Source: Patagioenas fasciata
Lineage: Eukaryota; Chordata; Aves; Columbiformes; Columbidae
NCBI RefSeq assembly: GCF_037038585.1
Contig: NC_092541.1
Span: 5,707,445-5,771,444 of the forward strand
DNA: 64,000 nt
Direction of reading: 5' to 3'
The position numbers and the translations under genes were made by a program. Of the stretch, positions 11,353 through 22,718 are shown one piece after another. The notes under the pieces were generated by a model. It was given only the letters and a program-made list of their open reading frames with translations. It did no database searches and was not told the DNA's origin. Position 1 is the stretch's first letter; each line of letters begins with the position of its first letter.

Positions 11353-12534
11353 TGCCCATGGGTTCACATGCATGAGGACGTGCCAAGTCCTCATCTTTCC
11401 TGGCCTCCTCAGATCACCACTATGGTTCATTTTTTATACCATTCCAGGCCTGTGTGCTACGCTGTTCGGTTATGATCCCATCTTCTTAACACTGCCCAGT
11501 CCCTGGGGTCCTTAGCAGAGTCCACGACCTTCTCCAGTACCACAGTTCATGGTGTTGCTATGGGTGTTCTTTTCTTGTGTGTACTTGCAAGCTGCCAGGT
11601 TTGTGCAGATGCATGTGGGAGCACAGATTTATGTATAATTCCATGCTAATGAGCATAAACCTCTGTGTGTGTGTGTGTGTCCTTGGGTTTACACATCATG
11701 AGGGAACGCTCTGCTGGTGGCTGGGACATTCTCCACTACTCCCTTCATGAGCACCACAGAGCACCAGGGTCCCAGGGTCAGAAGGAGCCTGAGTGTAGCT
11801 GAGTGGTGATCGCACCTGCCTACTGGAGATCTGTCCAGGGAAGAGGCTCTGAAATGCAGTCCCCGTCTCCTGAGCCATCGTTTTCCTGCCACTCCAAAGT
11901 TCTTGCTCCTCTGCCACGTATTTCAAACCACAACAAGGATGGTTTCACTTGAGTTTGATTACTTGATTTAACTCAATGTAACAACATTGGGTGTGTCTCA
12001 ACATGGTTGGCAGTCTCCCCTCCCTGCATCTCCAGGCCAGGACACAGCTGCTCTCCCCAGTGCTAGAGAGTTCAAAAGGATGAGGTTTGCTTTATGGGAA
12101 AGAAGGAAAGCTGAGGAATCCTGCACAACCTTGTGCTGGCCATCCCTGAGTGAATCTGCTTCCAATGCATTCTTAAATGTGTCTGAGATGGAACACAATC
12201 TACCACACTTGATCTGGGAATGAATCCCCAAAGCCAGCCACAGTCCCTCTTTCTAACCAGGTTTGTGTCTCAGTGGGTGCATTTTCTAAGCCTCCGCTCA
12301 TGAATTTCCATCAGCTGGATCTCAGATATGACTTGTGGAAGGTGCAATTGTGAACTTTCCCCCTTACATTTATTGACCTCAGGAAGATCAGTGACAGGGA
12401 GCTCTATTGGGAGAACTCAGCCAGGGCTGATTCCCCTCTCCATGAAGCTGCTTCTGACCTGTGGCTCTAGTGATTCTGAGGGTGAACCTCGTTGCTGTCT
12501 CCTGGAGGATGTGGGGTTTTAAGGGAGACCCAGA
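11353..12534. other. Intergenic, CR1 to A copy 2 upstream
   Basis: No gene. It includes a short (TG)n at about 11661-11681. Bases 11680-12500 recur at 28900-29450, 45650-46650 and 61040-61860 as module sequence. Confidence 0.6.
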
Positions 12535-12780
12535 GGAGCATGAGACAGCAGTGCGCCCTTGCAGCAAAAAGGAGCAACTGCATCCTGTGCTGTATTAGTG
12601 AAAGTGTTGCCCTCAGGTGCAGGAACATGACCGTGTCTCATTTGAGGTCTCACGTGGAGTAGTGCGGCCAGTTTGGGATTGCCTGATCCACAAAGGGAAT
12701 GAGTTCATCAAATACAACCACGTATCTTCAGGGGCTGATGAACATGCATATCAAAGAGAACGAGAGAACTGGGTCTGTTC
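12535..12780 (+). mobile_element. CR1-derived fragment directly upstream of A copy 2
   Basis: Decayed CR1 ORF2 on the + strand (ancestral motif of the 'ALAAKRSNCILCCI' type, then a 'CSHLRSHVE'-like stretch). It runs straight into the purine-rich 5' region of the V gene. The same junction is found at 61885-62130. Confidence 0.6.
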
Positions 12781-12796
12781 TTCTTGGAGATGTTTC

Positions 12797-12862
12797 AGGG
12801 GAGGGAGAGGGAGAGGAAAAGGAGGAGACGGAGAAGGAGGAGGAAGAGGAGGAGCCGGAGGA
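12797..12862 (+). repeat. Purine-rich imperfect repeat in A copy 2 5' region
   Basis: A G/A tract of GGAGGA, GAAGGA and similar units ends about 70 bases before the leader ATG. The copy 6 equivalent (62150-62240) has one extra 27-base unit. Confidence 0.8.
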
Positions 12863-12930
12863 GGCGGCCGTGCCGAAGCAAGGAGCCGGGGCTGGCAGGG
12901 GCAGCGAGACGCGGGCGGCGGAGCGGCGGG

Positions 12931-13984
12931 ATGCGGCGGTGCCGGGGCGCAGGGCTGGCGGGACTGGCCGCGGTGTTCCTGGGTGCGCGGGGCTGGCGGG
13001 GCTGGGTGGGGGCCGGGTCTCAGCCTGGAGCGTTCCCAGGGGACCTCAGCACCAGCTCTTCCCTCTCCTTCAACGTGTCCTTTCCCTCTCCCTGCCTCTC
13101 TGACATCTTTTATGATCCTTTCCCACCCCTCCACGTCCCCCCTTCCTGTTCTCCCTCTCTACTCTTCCTCTCTTCTCCATTGACCTACTCATCTTTGGAC
13201 CCATCTCTCCATGCGTCTACTATCTCTTCATGATCCCCTCTTCACACTCTCTGAAACGCCTTTCTCATCTGTTCCCTCTGCTTTTTTTACATCTGTAGGC
13301 ATAAGTTTGCTTTCCTGCACTGCACCATACATCATGCTATTCCTCTGTTCATTTAGCAATTATTCTTCTTCTGAATTCAGCCCTCCATGTTTCACTGCAA
13401 CGCACCAAAATCTCCCATCGCCTTTCCCTGTCACCTTTCATTCATCTGTGCACATGACTGTCATTTGGTCTCTCAATGCATCAGTTTCAGATTCCATGCC
13501 AGCCTTCTGTCCTTGCTCAACAGACCCACACAAGTATAATCTGCCAACCATGTCAAGGAGTATATTTTCCCCAATTCTTCCGGTCTCGCTCTCTGTCACT
13601 GACACTGTTCCTAAAGATTTCTCAAGGGAAAGTGCCATCAGACCTGGGTGATCTTCGGTGATCTTTGGTCTTTCCTTCTCCTTTCTCTGCAGTGGCCGGA
13701 GCCAGAGCTCAGGTGCAACAGGACCTGTCAGCAGAGACCACCGAGGACACCGGCATCAGCATCAACTGCTCACACCCCAACATACAGTCAAACGAGGTCA
13801 TTTACTGGTACCGTCAGCTCCCAGGCCGAGGCCCCGCGTTCCTCGCACTCGGTCACAAAGGCTCCAAAGCGCTGTCGGACCCACCGGGTTGGCTCTCGGT
13901 GGCGGCAGACCGCCGGTCCAGCGCCCTGTGGCTCTCCCGGCCCCGGCGCGGGGACGCGGCGGTGTATTACTGCGCCGTGGGAGA
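12931..13984 (+). CDS. TCR alpha/delta V gene, subgroup A, copy 2
   Basis: The leader exon 12931-12982 encodes MRRCRGAGLAGLAAVFL plus one base, with donor GTGCGC. The V exon 13693-13984 follows CTCTGCAG, and the joined codon gives VAGARAQVQQD. V-domain landmarks are first cysteine in INCSHP (an N-C-S glycosylation site), YWYRQ, and second cysteine in DAAVYYCAVGD. CDR1 lies around IQSNEVI and CDR2 around GHKGSKA. Signal cleavage is expected near ARA/Q. The donor is GTGCGC rather than GTGCGT or GTAAGT, which is weak but shared by copies 5 and 6. The upstream block seen before A copies 3-5 is absent. Gene structure is otherwise intact. Confidence 0.9.
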
Positions 13985-14023
13985 CACGGGGAGAGGAGCC
14001 GGGGCTGCGGCCGGGCACGAACC
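13985..14023 (+). promoter_or_regulatory. 23-bp-spacer recombination signal, A copy 2
   Basis: CACGGGG at 13985-13991, 23-base spacer, GCACGAACC at 14015-14023. Confidence 0.85.
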
Positions 14024-14128
14024 GCCGCGGGCGGGGCCGGGCGGGTGTGGCGGGGCCGGGGGGACAGTCCCTTTCCGGGCCCGCCAGGGGGCGCTGCCGC
14101 TCTGCCCGCCGGCACCACCTCACCCCGC

Positions 14129-14915
14129 AAAATCACAGAATGGTCGGAGTTGGACGGAACCTCTGGAGATCACCTAGTCCAACCCATCTGCTAAAGCAGG
14201 TTCACCAGAGCAGATCACACAGGAATGCATCCAGGTGGGTCTTGAATATTTCTGGAGAAGGAGACTTCCCAACCTCTCTGGGCAGCCTGTTCCAGGGCTC
14301 TGGCACCCTCAAAGTAAAGATGTTTTTCCTTGTATTCAGATGGAGCCTCCTGTGCTTCAGCTTGTGCCCGTTGCCCCTCATCCTATCATTGGGCACCACG
14401 GAAAAGAGTCTGGTCTCATTCTCTTGACATCCACCCTTGAGATAGTTATAAACACTGATGAGATTCCCTCTCAGCCTTCTCCTCTCCAGGCTGAACACAC
14501 ACAGCTCCCTCAGTCTCTCGTCATAAGAAAGGTGCTCTAGGCCCCTAATCATCTTCGTAGTTGGCCGCTAGACTCCCTCCAGTAAATCCTTATCCTTCTT
14601 AAACTGGGGATCCCTGAACTGGACGCAGTAGTGCAGATGCAACCTCACCAGGGCAGAGGGGAGGGGGACGATAACCTCCCTTGACCTGTTGGTCACACTC
14701 TTTATGTACCCCAGGATACCGTTGGCTTCCTTGGCCACAAGGGCACATTGTTGACTCATGGTCAACCTGTTGTCAACCAGAACTCCCAAGTCCTTCTCTG
14801 CAATGGTGCTTTCCAGCAGGTCCACCTCTAAGCTGTACTGGTACCTGGGGTTATTCCTTCCCAGGGGCAGGACCCTACACTTGACCCCTGTTAAACCTCA
14901 TCAGTTGTCTGACTA
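14129..14915 (-). mobile_element. CR1 LINE 3' fragment behind A copy 2
   Basis: The 3' end is at 14129 (AATCACAGAATGGTCGGAG reads as the reverse of a CR1 tail). The - strand encodes [20 protein letters not shown] and, further 5', [20 protein letters not shown] with interruptions. It was present before duplication, because it recurs at 63508-63920, where a deletion cuts it short. Confidence 0.9.
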
Positions 14916-16304
14916 GCACCAGCATCAGAACTGCAGGGGTGTCACAGCTGCCTCTGCGCCCCGTAGGCCTTGGAGTCATCCACAGACACCTCTCCAGACT
15001 CTCACACTGGGCAAAAACATTCTCCCACCTCTCATCCCCCTCCCACTCCCACCAGGATACAGACAGAAATACCCCACCACAGGGGGGAGGAATTGTGACC
15101 AGAGCGGTGCCAGTGTCCTGTGGTGCCCAGGAAGGAGCAATTGCAGCTGCTGCACCACTGGCTCATGGCGAGGAGCAGCGAGTTTCTACTCTGCACAGGG
15201 AGGCGGGCAGCAGAGATCCTCCTGCCCATGGGCAGCCACACAGCCCTCGCTCCTGCCGCATCGACCGGCCACTGCTCCCATGGAACAGAAGGAGTCTGTT
15301 CTTGGACTTTTTTCTTTCCCCACCAGCACAGCCAAGCGATCCCTGAGCAGATGCTTTCCTCTGGTCTGCAAACAGAAGGACTCCAATGCTAAGATGCTAA
15401 TGCAAAATTTGACTTGGAAAACAACAACCAGAAGGGAGTTCACATTTTGTTACTTTGTTGGAGCTTGGATATGTAGTTTAAAACTGTGTCCTCCAGATAC
15501 AAGCTTTCAGCGAGATTTCAAAATGGTCCTGCTAGTGTTACAAAGTCACTGCATGCATGCGGTTCAGGAGTTCAAGCTCCACACCAACCAGGAACAGGGG
15601 ATGTCAAGGTCACAGGCACCTTCAAGCACTCCCAACTGTGGCTGAGTGTTGAGACCATGAGCTTGCGTGACGGAATTCAGAAGCTTTGTAGTTGAGGCCC
15701 AGGAGACAGGGTAAAAGCTTGGAATGGTCACACTGACCACAGCCCTAAGGGATGCCAGGTTCCTACTTGAAGAGTGAGACAGAAAGAGATTGGTTAAGCT
15801 ACCCTAAGGGGCTGGAGGTCTGAGGTGAGAGCTGGCACTGAAGCAGGGACTGGTCAGTGCACTTCTAGGGGTGAGCCCTGTGCCTGCCCACTACAGTCCT
15901 CCCTGCCTGCTTATTAAATCCTTTTTAAGCGAGAAAGGGAAAGGCTGTCTCAGCCTGGAGACTCTCCACACCTCTAGGAACCTTTCTCTAAGTTATGAGT
16001 AGGTCCAGCACATCCCTGAGTTGAGGACTTCACTGCGAGCAGACAAGGAGCAGCGCATTCTCATGATGGAGCACAGGACATCTCATTTTTGAAATGTCCA
16101 GAATGCTGAGGGAACCACAGGTGGTGCTGCTGGAGGAGGCAGAAGCCCAGAAGGAGCATTTCAGGCACAGGAACAACACATCACTTCCCTTCCCCACTTC
16201 TACATTTGCTCCCCCCCCAGAGTGGTTTCCCATAGCTCTGGTATCTCAGGGCTGGGAGGTGCTTTTCTGACTCTCACTTGATAAACAAGCAGGTTGGTCT
16301 CACC
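14916..16304. other. Intergenic, A copy 2 to B copy 2
   Basis: No gene. Bases 15050-15700 match 32520-33130 behind A copy 4, an old shared A-gene flank. Bases 15880-16300 are the B-gene upstream flank. Confidence 0.6.
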
Positions 16305-17500
16305 ATGCACCTCGGGTATCTCGTCCTCACTGTCTTCCTGGGACAACTCTTCGGTAAGTCCTGGTTTTCTATAAATGCATCATTCTTATTCTTCTCCCAA
16401 GGAAACCCCCATGAACCTTGTCAAGGTCATGCAGAGAACTACTCATGAATAACAGCAAAATGCTGGGAAATGTCACCTCATATTTCTGGTTTTTCACTGG
16501 TTCTCTCTATTCTCTTACTGCTGGAAATGAGAAGGGAAAGATACCTCAGATCCTTTCTCTGCTTTTTCTCTGCCCTTTAATCGATCTCTCTCTACCTCTC
16601 TCTTCTGACCTACATGCTGTCCCCACAGGCGATCCCGGATCTCTCTGTACTCCCACATTTCTCCCTTTACGATCCCAATTATTAACAGCCGATTCTGTCA
16701 AAGTCATTACACGGAATTTAAAGCTCTCATCCCATTGACATTAACAGGGTGTCCCATTCTACCTCTGGGCTATCATGACCTCCAGTTATCTCCTAGTTGT
16801 TGACACAGACAGGGCTCCCTCTTTCCAACATTCAACTCAGCTGTGCGTTGACTCAGGGAGCCAGGAACATATGAGATGACAAGGAATCGGGATGAATCTT
16901 TTTGTCATACCTCTGCAGGCTCCTCAACCTGCGGGAGGGCTGCAGGTCCCAGCACATGAAGGTCAGGCATGACAGGCTGTTCCCTGGTCCTCTGGGCAGT
17001 AGGAACAGGACCAGGGACACAGCACAGCTCTCCTCAGAGTCCAGCTCTTCTCTCCTGCCCAGAACTACTCTGCACCTTGCTGTCCCCATGCATCAGGATT
17101 CTCCTGCAGGGCAAGGGACAAGGAGACTTCTCCAGCAGAGTTTTGCGTTCATTCCTAGTTTGCTTTCCAGAGCCCTTCCCTGCAGAGTTCCTGACCTTCA
17201 CTTTCTTCCAGGCACCATGGGGCAGGTCACTGTCACCCAGCAAGAAGGACAAGTCACAGTGAAGCAGAGAGACACCTTCCAAACTACCTGCACATACCAG
17301 ACTTCGTACTTTCGAGGCTTGCTCTGGTACCAGCAGAGGAAAGGCCAAGCTCCCCAGCTGGTCTCATATCACGCAGGATCTGGACTCAAGCGCAGCGACC
17401 GTTTAAGCACAACTCTGAACACCACGGGGAAATACAGCGTCCTGCAGGTGGAGGAAGTCGAGGTGTCTGACAGTGCCTTGTACCTCTGTGCTGTGCAAGA
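16305..17500 (+). CDS. TCR alpha/delta V gene, subgroup B, copy 2
   Basis: Leader exon 16305-16353 ([16 protein letters not shown]) with a good donor GTAAGT. V exon 17212-17500 after TTCTTCCAG, joining to [11 protein letters not shown]1 is TSYFRG and CDR2 is HAGSGLKRS. The framework 3 start RFSTTL is changed to RLSTTL, unlike the other copies. Cysteines, tryptophan and frame are intact. Its intron lacks the long purine microsatellite of copies 1, 4 and 5. The duplicated block at the right end of the window has lost its counterpart by deletion. Confidence 0.92.
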
Positions 17501-17539
17501 CACCCTGGTGCAGGGAGCTTCCTTGGCTGTGCAAGAACC
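17501..17539 (+). promoter_or_regulatory. 23-bp-spacer recombination signal, B copy 2
   Basis: CACCCTG at 17501-17507, 23-base spacer, GCAAGAACC at 17531-17539. Confidence 0.87.
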
Positions 17540-18984
17540 CCGGGGAGGGAGGGGATGTGTCTGTGCAAGGCCAAGCTTGTGGGATTGGACCCTGAGCTGT
17601 GCCCTGGCAGTGCTGCTTCCTCTGTGCCTCCAGGGATCTGCAGAGAAAGATCCTGTGATGTAACATTTTCTGTCCATTCCAGACACCATTTATGCACACA
17701 TGGTCTTCAATATTCTCATACTATACTAAGTCAAGGCAGTATCTTCTTCCTACCAATACATGGGAAGCTCCACTCTTTGGCAAAGTGCAAGCAGCAAGCA
17801 CATGAGGCATTGCATTGACATATTAGTGATTTGTTCATCTTGACCGCTAGCAATAGCCACAGGCACATCTGTCCCCTGCAGCAGTATCTGGTTTTGTCTT
17901 ATCTCACGATGGAGACAACTGAAAACTGATTGCGTTATGTTCTTTCTCTCTTGAACTTCAGCCATGACAGTTGCATTTGAGGTGCTTTACCTTTACCTTC
18001 TGATCTTTCTTAGTATGACAATAAACCAAAATAAACACAAAGAAAAGCTCCTTCCAGGCAGCTCCCAGCTTGGGGCATCCATGGATCTTCATTCCCTTGT
18101 TCTCGCTGGGGAGGCAGCAAAAGCCTCAGCCACATATCAGCAGGTGTCCCATCTCTGGTCCCATGGTGTCTCTGGGGATATTAAAAATTCTCATGGGAGC
18201 TTGTCAGTCCCTTCTGCTCTTGTTGTATTATGAACTGGCACTTCTGGTAGCAAGTGTCCCGTATCTGCTGGATTAGGAATGATGTGCACTGCTCTCTTTC
18301 CTTAATGGGTTTTTCTGTCCTTTATTTTTTTTTTTTGGGGGGGGGCCCAGAGGTGGTTCCTCAAGAGAAACATCTCCATGAACAGTAGCGGTTGCAGAAA
18401 CTCCCAGTGCAGGACCAGGCACTGTCCCACACTCTGCTGGCTCAGGGGGACACATGCGGCACAGCCTCGGCTCTGCAGACAGCTCCTCTCCAAGCTTCAC
18501 GTTGTCATGTGTGACAACCCAATGCCTGTACCAGCCTGGGCCCCACACCCTGTCCCCTGGGCAAACACAAAGGCTACCCCAGGACAACAGCACAGCCCAG
18601 AGAAAGGCTGCATTGCCATTGACCAACAGGAGCAAATGTCACACCAGCTTTGAAAAGTGTCAAGATTGTCCAAAGCAGCTGTAACATTCTGTACCCTTAA
18701 TGTGCAACCATCCTCAGTTCCCTTGGGAGTTGCACACCCCCGTCTCCAGGAAGGAAACACCAGGCAGCCAGTGACCTGAACCTATAGCAGGAGCCCCTGA
18801 ATTTCTAAATTTCAGGTGCAACTGGTTAGGCTAGAGCAAGAAAGCAAGAGCAGCAGGCAGGAGTGAGGATGACCCCAGAGCACAGCCCAGGTCAGGCAGT
18901 GCCCACACTAGCAGGGTGCAAGGGTGCAGGTGCCCATGGCTGACTATGACTCTCTCTATCTCTGCTGCAGGACCAAAATGGATG
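17540..18984. other. Downstream flank of B copy 2
   Basis: No gene. It starts with the shared B flank. A T-then-G homopolymer run lies at about 18319-18347. Bases 18060-18140 are also found at 4270-4350 and 40800-40880. Confidence 0.6.
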
Positions 18985-21130
18985 GGCACAAGCAAACCAG
19001 GACATGGATGGGGTGTATTGAAGACAACTTTCTGATGCAGACATTCCATGAATGGACATGGGGAGAGGCTCTGTTGGACCTGCTACTCAAAAATGAAGAA
19101 GAACTATTGGATGATGTAGAGTTCAAGGGTAGCCTTGCCTGCAGTGACCAGGACACTGTGGAGCTCAAGATCTACAGAGGACTGAGCAAGTCAAATAGGA
19201 CTGCTACGTCCCCCACTCCAGGAGAGCACATCTCAGTATCATCAGGGCCCTACCTGCTTGGCAGGTTGCAATGGGAAACTGTCTTGGAGCTCAGAGGGTC
19301 CCAGCAGAGCTGGCTGCCCTTCAAGGACAGCCCTGTCAGAGCACAAAGATGGTCTTCTGCCATGTGGAGGAAAAAGCACAGCTGGAGGGGAAAGCTGCAA
19401 AGAGGGTGAAGGCAACCAAGAAAAGAATCTTGGAGCCTATTGGCAGCAAAAGGAAGGGTCAGCCAGTTAGAGTTCATTGCTTAGTACAGAAAGGGACCTG
19501 GTGAAAAATGGTAGGAGAAAGGCTGATGTACTCAGTGCCTTATTCTCCTCAGTTTTTTCTCATATGGCTTCTCCTCAGGCCTATCACACCCCTGAACCTC
19601 CCCACAGATGCTATGGGAATAAAGCAATACCCACAGTAGAAGAAGGAACAGGGAAGCTCTTACTACCATTTGGATATGCACATGTTCAAGGGCTCACTTC
19701 CAGACCCATCCAAGTGTGTTCAAGGAGCTGACTGGACTCAGTCCCTGAAAGGCAGATGCAGCAAATACTCTCAGAAATCTCGTCTATACTCATTAAGGGC
19801 CAGAAGGGAACTGGGAGCAGCTCACATGGGATTTCTGAGGGTAAATCGTGCCTCACCACCCTCAATACTTTCTATGAGGCGGTGACTGGCGCTATATGGA
19901 AGGGGAGGGACACTGGCTCTGGTGTACCTTGACTTTCACAAGACTTTGACATACCTTCATGGGTGCACACACACACACACCTATAAGCACACAGAGATCT
20001 GAACACTCACAGGCAAAAACACACTGAACGTCTGTTATTTGGAGCTCAGATCCAACTTGCAGGCAGTGCAGTTGAGGGCTTTCCCCCTTCCCTTTAGTGA
20101 CCTCAGTGAGATCAGTGCCAGGGAGCTCTGCCGGGAGAGCTCTGCCAGGGCTGATTCTCCTCTCCATGAAGCTGCTTTGAGCTGATCCCTAGTGCATCTG
20201 GGGGTGGCCAATCTCACTGCTCTCTCATGCGGTAACAGGCACTGTGGACACAGGAAGGAGAGCGGATGTGTGTATCTAGAGTACAACAAGACCTTTGGCA
20301 GCTTCTCTACTGTCATTACAAAATATGAGATGAATGGGTTCAGTGAAAGGAGGATAAGTAGGGTAAAAAATTGCCTGGACTACCAGGCTCAGAGAGTTGT
20401 GACCACAGTGCAAAGCCCAGCTGGCTGACACACATCAGTGAGGTCTAATATTAGGGATCAGTAGTGACACCAATACTGTTTGAGGTTTTCATGAATGCCA
20501 TGAGTGACAGGAAGTCTGTGGATAACAACCAGCAAGGGGAATGAGAAGTAACTGTGAGACACGGCTTTTGTTCAAAGAACCTGGACAGGCTGAAGAAATG
20601 GGCTGACTGGAACCTCATGAATGCCAAAAAGAGAAAGGGCAAGGTTTTGCATATGACAGAGAGATCAGTCCCTGCAGTCATGCAGGCTGGGGCTGGCTGC
20701 CGGGGAAACAGATCAAGAGAAAATGAGATGGGGTTTTAGGACACACTTAGCTGAACATAAGGCAGCAGTGTGCCCTTGCAGTAATTAGGACCAACTGTAT
20801 TCTGAGCTGTATTATTCAAATTGTTGACAGCAGGTGCTGGAAAATGATCCTGCCCCTCTGTCCCATCACAGACCACATCTGGGGTACTGCATCCAGGCTG
20901 GTGGTCTGTGCTCCAAGAGGAGTAGTGACATCCTGAAGGGAGTTCAACAAAGTCCACTGTATAAATTAGGGGTCATGAGAAGGTGAGAGAATTGGATCTG
21001 TTCACCTTAGTGATGTCTCAGGGGAGAATTTCCTGTTTTCCACAATGACTTGTTCAGAGGAAAACAAGAAGATGGACCTAATCCACGGAACTGCCCAGGA
21101 AACAGGGGAAATGTCCGGTAATGGGATCTC
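18985..21130 (+). mobile_element. Old, heavily decayed CR1 sequence
   Basis: Scattered + strand CR1 ORF2 pieces occur in order: GEALLDLLLKNEEELLDDVE (about 19060), LVKNGRRKADVLSALFSSVF (about 19500), VYLDFHKTFD (19922), VYLEYNKTFGSF (20270), NLDRLKKWADWNLMNAKKRK (20580). The RT motif appears twice, so at least two copies or a duplication are present. Stops and gaps are frequent. A short (CA)n lies at 19967-19982. Confidence 0.75.
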
Positions 21131-21224
21131 TTGTAGATGACCTCTGCAGGTCAATTCTCACATACATTCTGAATCTGGGTCCCCCCTCCCTGCCCTCCCT
21201 GACGTCTGCACAACCAAGGGCACA

Positions 21225-21545
21225 TCGGACCTCACACTCCCTCTGCCACAAACCAACTTTCAGTCATAGTGCTGGAAATACACAGAGGCAGCTGAAGGGA
21301 GGCTCTCAGCCTCCTCACTGCCAACCGCAGGAAAGCAGTGGCTGCTGTTTCCAGCCCCTGAGCTCGGAGACAGCTCTGGAAGCTGATCCATCTCCTGAGT
21401 CAAGGCTCTGCAGCTGCCCCAGGCTGCAGCTGATGCAGTGTGGGTTTCTTCTTGCTGGAGGACAGACAGAGTATTTTTCCCAGGAGCCAAAGTTGTGGCT
21501 GTGCAGAGCCGTGGAGTCCTGTGAGCGGGCGACACACCGAGCGGC
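21225..21545 (+). promoter_or_regulatory. Conserved block upstream of A copy 3 (promoter candidate)
   Basis: About 300 bases, repeated at 30925-31225 and 47800-48045 upstream of A copies 4 and 5, and missing before copies 2 and 6. Its place, 100-600 bases before the leader, fits a V promoter. No specific factor site is claimed. Confidence 0.45.
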
Positions 21546-21582
21546 GCCGGCGCAGGACTCAGGTCCGGGGCGGAGCTGGTGG

Positions 21583-21728
21583 AAAGGAGAGGAGAGGAGA
21601 GGAGAGGAGAGGAGAGGAGAGGAGAGGAGAGGAGAGGAGAGGAGAGGAGAGGAGAGGAGAGGAGAGGAGAGGAGAGGAGAGGAGAGGAGAGGAGAGGAGA
21701 GGAGAGGAGAGGAGAGGAGAGGAGAGGG
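21583..21728 (+). repeat. (GGAGA)n microsatellite before A copy 3 leader
   Basis: About 28 GGAGA units, then GGAAGAGGAAGACGA variants, ending about 75 bases before the ATG. The motif is the same as in B-gene introns, although the genes are otherwise unrelated at that point. Confidence 0.96.
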
Positions 21729-21842
21729 AAGAGGAAGACGAGAGGGAAGAGGAAGACGAGAGGGAGGAGAGGAGGAGGTGGTGGCGGAGCAGAGAGCCGT
21801 GGCTGGCGAGGGGCAGCGAGGCGCGGGTGGAGGAGCGGCGGG

Positions 21843-22679
21843 ATGCGGCGGTGCCGGGGCGCAGGGCTGCCGGGACTGGTCGCGGTGCTCCTGGGTGCGT
21901 CGGGCTGGCGGGGCTGGATGGGGCCGGGGCTGAGCCTGGGGTGGCTCCTGCAGGTCCCTCGATGCTGTCGTCCCCTCAGGTTTTTTCACGGATATCTGGC
22001 CGCAACCAGCCCCCTTTCCATTCCACATTCCCTCTAGAAAACGAATTGCTGTATTCTTTGTCCAGCACTCCCCGTTTCCCCTCTTTCCTCTGAGTCTTTC
22101 CTTATAACTCATGAAGTCATTTCTTCAGCATGATACTCTACTTTTATCATTCCTTTGCCCCCATTTTTTGCTTTTTTAATTATTCTACTCTTCCACCCAT
22201 CATTCACGCATTCATCTCTCCACCAACTATTAATGGACATTTCTGTTACAGCACATGTTGACAGCTTCTGTAAGCTTTTCTCCTTATCATCTCTCCATGT
22301 TCCTGACTTCTGTGGGATTTGTCCTGGGAAACAGCAGGCAGAGCTGTGCAGTTTATCAGGTGTATTTCTTATTTTTCTCCCCGGCAGTGGCTGTGGGCAA
22401 AGCGCAGGTGCAGCAGGACCCGTCGGCAGAGACCATCGAGGGCGCAGAAATCAGCATCAACTGCTCACATCCCAACATAAAGACAGGCGACTACATCTAC
22501 TGGTACCGTCAGCTCCTGGACCGAGCTCCCGAACTCCTCGTGTGGGGTGTTAAAGCATCCAAGGTGATGTCGGCCCCACCAGGACGGCTGTCGGTGGCGG
22601 CAGACCGCCGGTCCAGCGCCCTGTGGCTCTCCCGGCCCCGGCGCGGGGACGCGGCGGTGTATTACTGCGCCGTGGGAGA
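21843..22679 (+). CDS. TCR alpha/delta V gene, subgroup A, copy 3
   Basis: Leader exon 21843-21894 (MRRCRGAGLPGLVAVLL) with donor GTGCGT. V exon 22388-22679 after CCCCGGCAG, joining as VAVGKAQVQQD. The most divergent A copy in the CDRs: CDR1 region IKTGDYI, CDR2 region GVKASKV. MSAPPG replaces LSDPPG. Both cysteines, the YWYRQ tryptophan region and GDAAVYYC are kept, and the frame is intact. No B gene follows it. Instead an olfactory receptor remnant and keratin copy 2 come next, so a B gene was probably lost here. Confidence 0.91.
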
Positions 22680-22718
22680 CACGGGGAGAGGAGCCGGGGC
22701 TGCGGCCGAGCACGAACC
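22680..22718 (+). promoter_or_regulatory. 23-bp-spacer recombination signal, A copy 3
   Basis: CACGGGG at 22680-22686, 23-base spacer ending CCGA instead of CCGG, GCACGAACC at 22710-22718. Confidence 0.84.

Noticed and set aside
9127..11430. A 767-codon gene that might be a host gene
   Set aside because: Motifs and 3' end are those of CR1 ORF2. It is a recent insertion absent from the duplicate block and lacks the endonuclease domain.
13648..14427. A 259-codon open frame over A copy 2
   Set aside because: It is a shifted frame through the GC-rich V exon and the CR1 behind it. The true frame has the V-domain cysteines, tryptophan and in-phase splice sites.
21315..22112. Long Ser/Leu/Pro-rich frames on the - strand
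   Set aside because: They are translations of the GGAGA repeat complement and have no start context or domain. The same applies to frames at 2391-2783 and 54590-55162.
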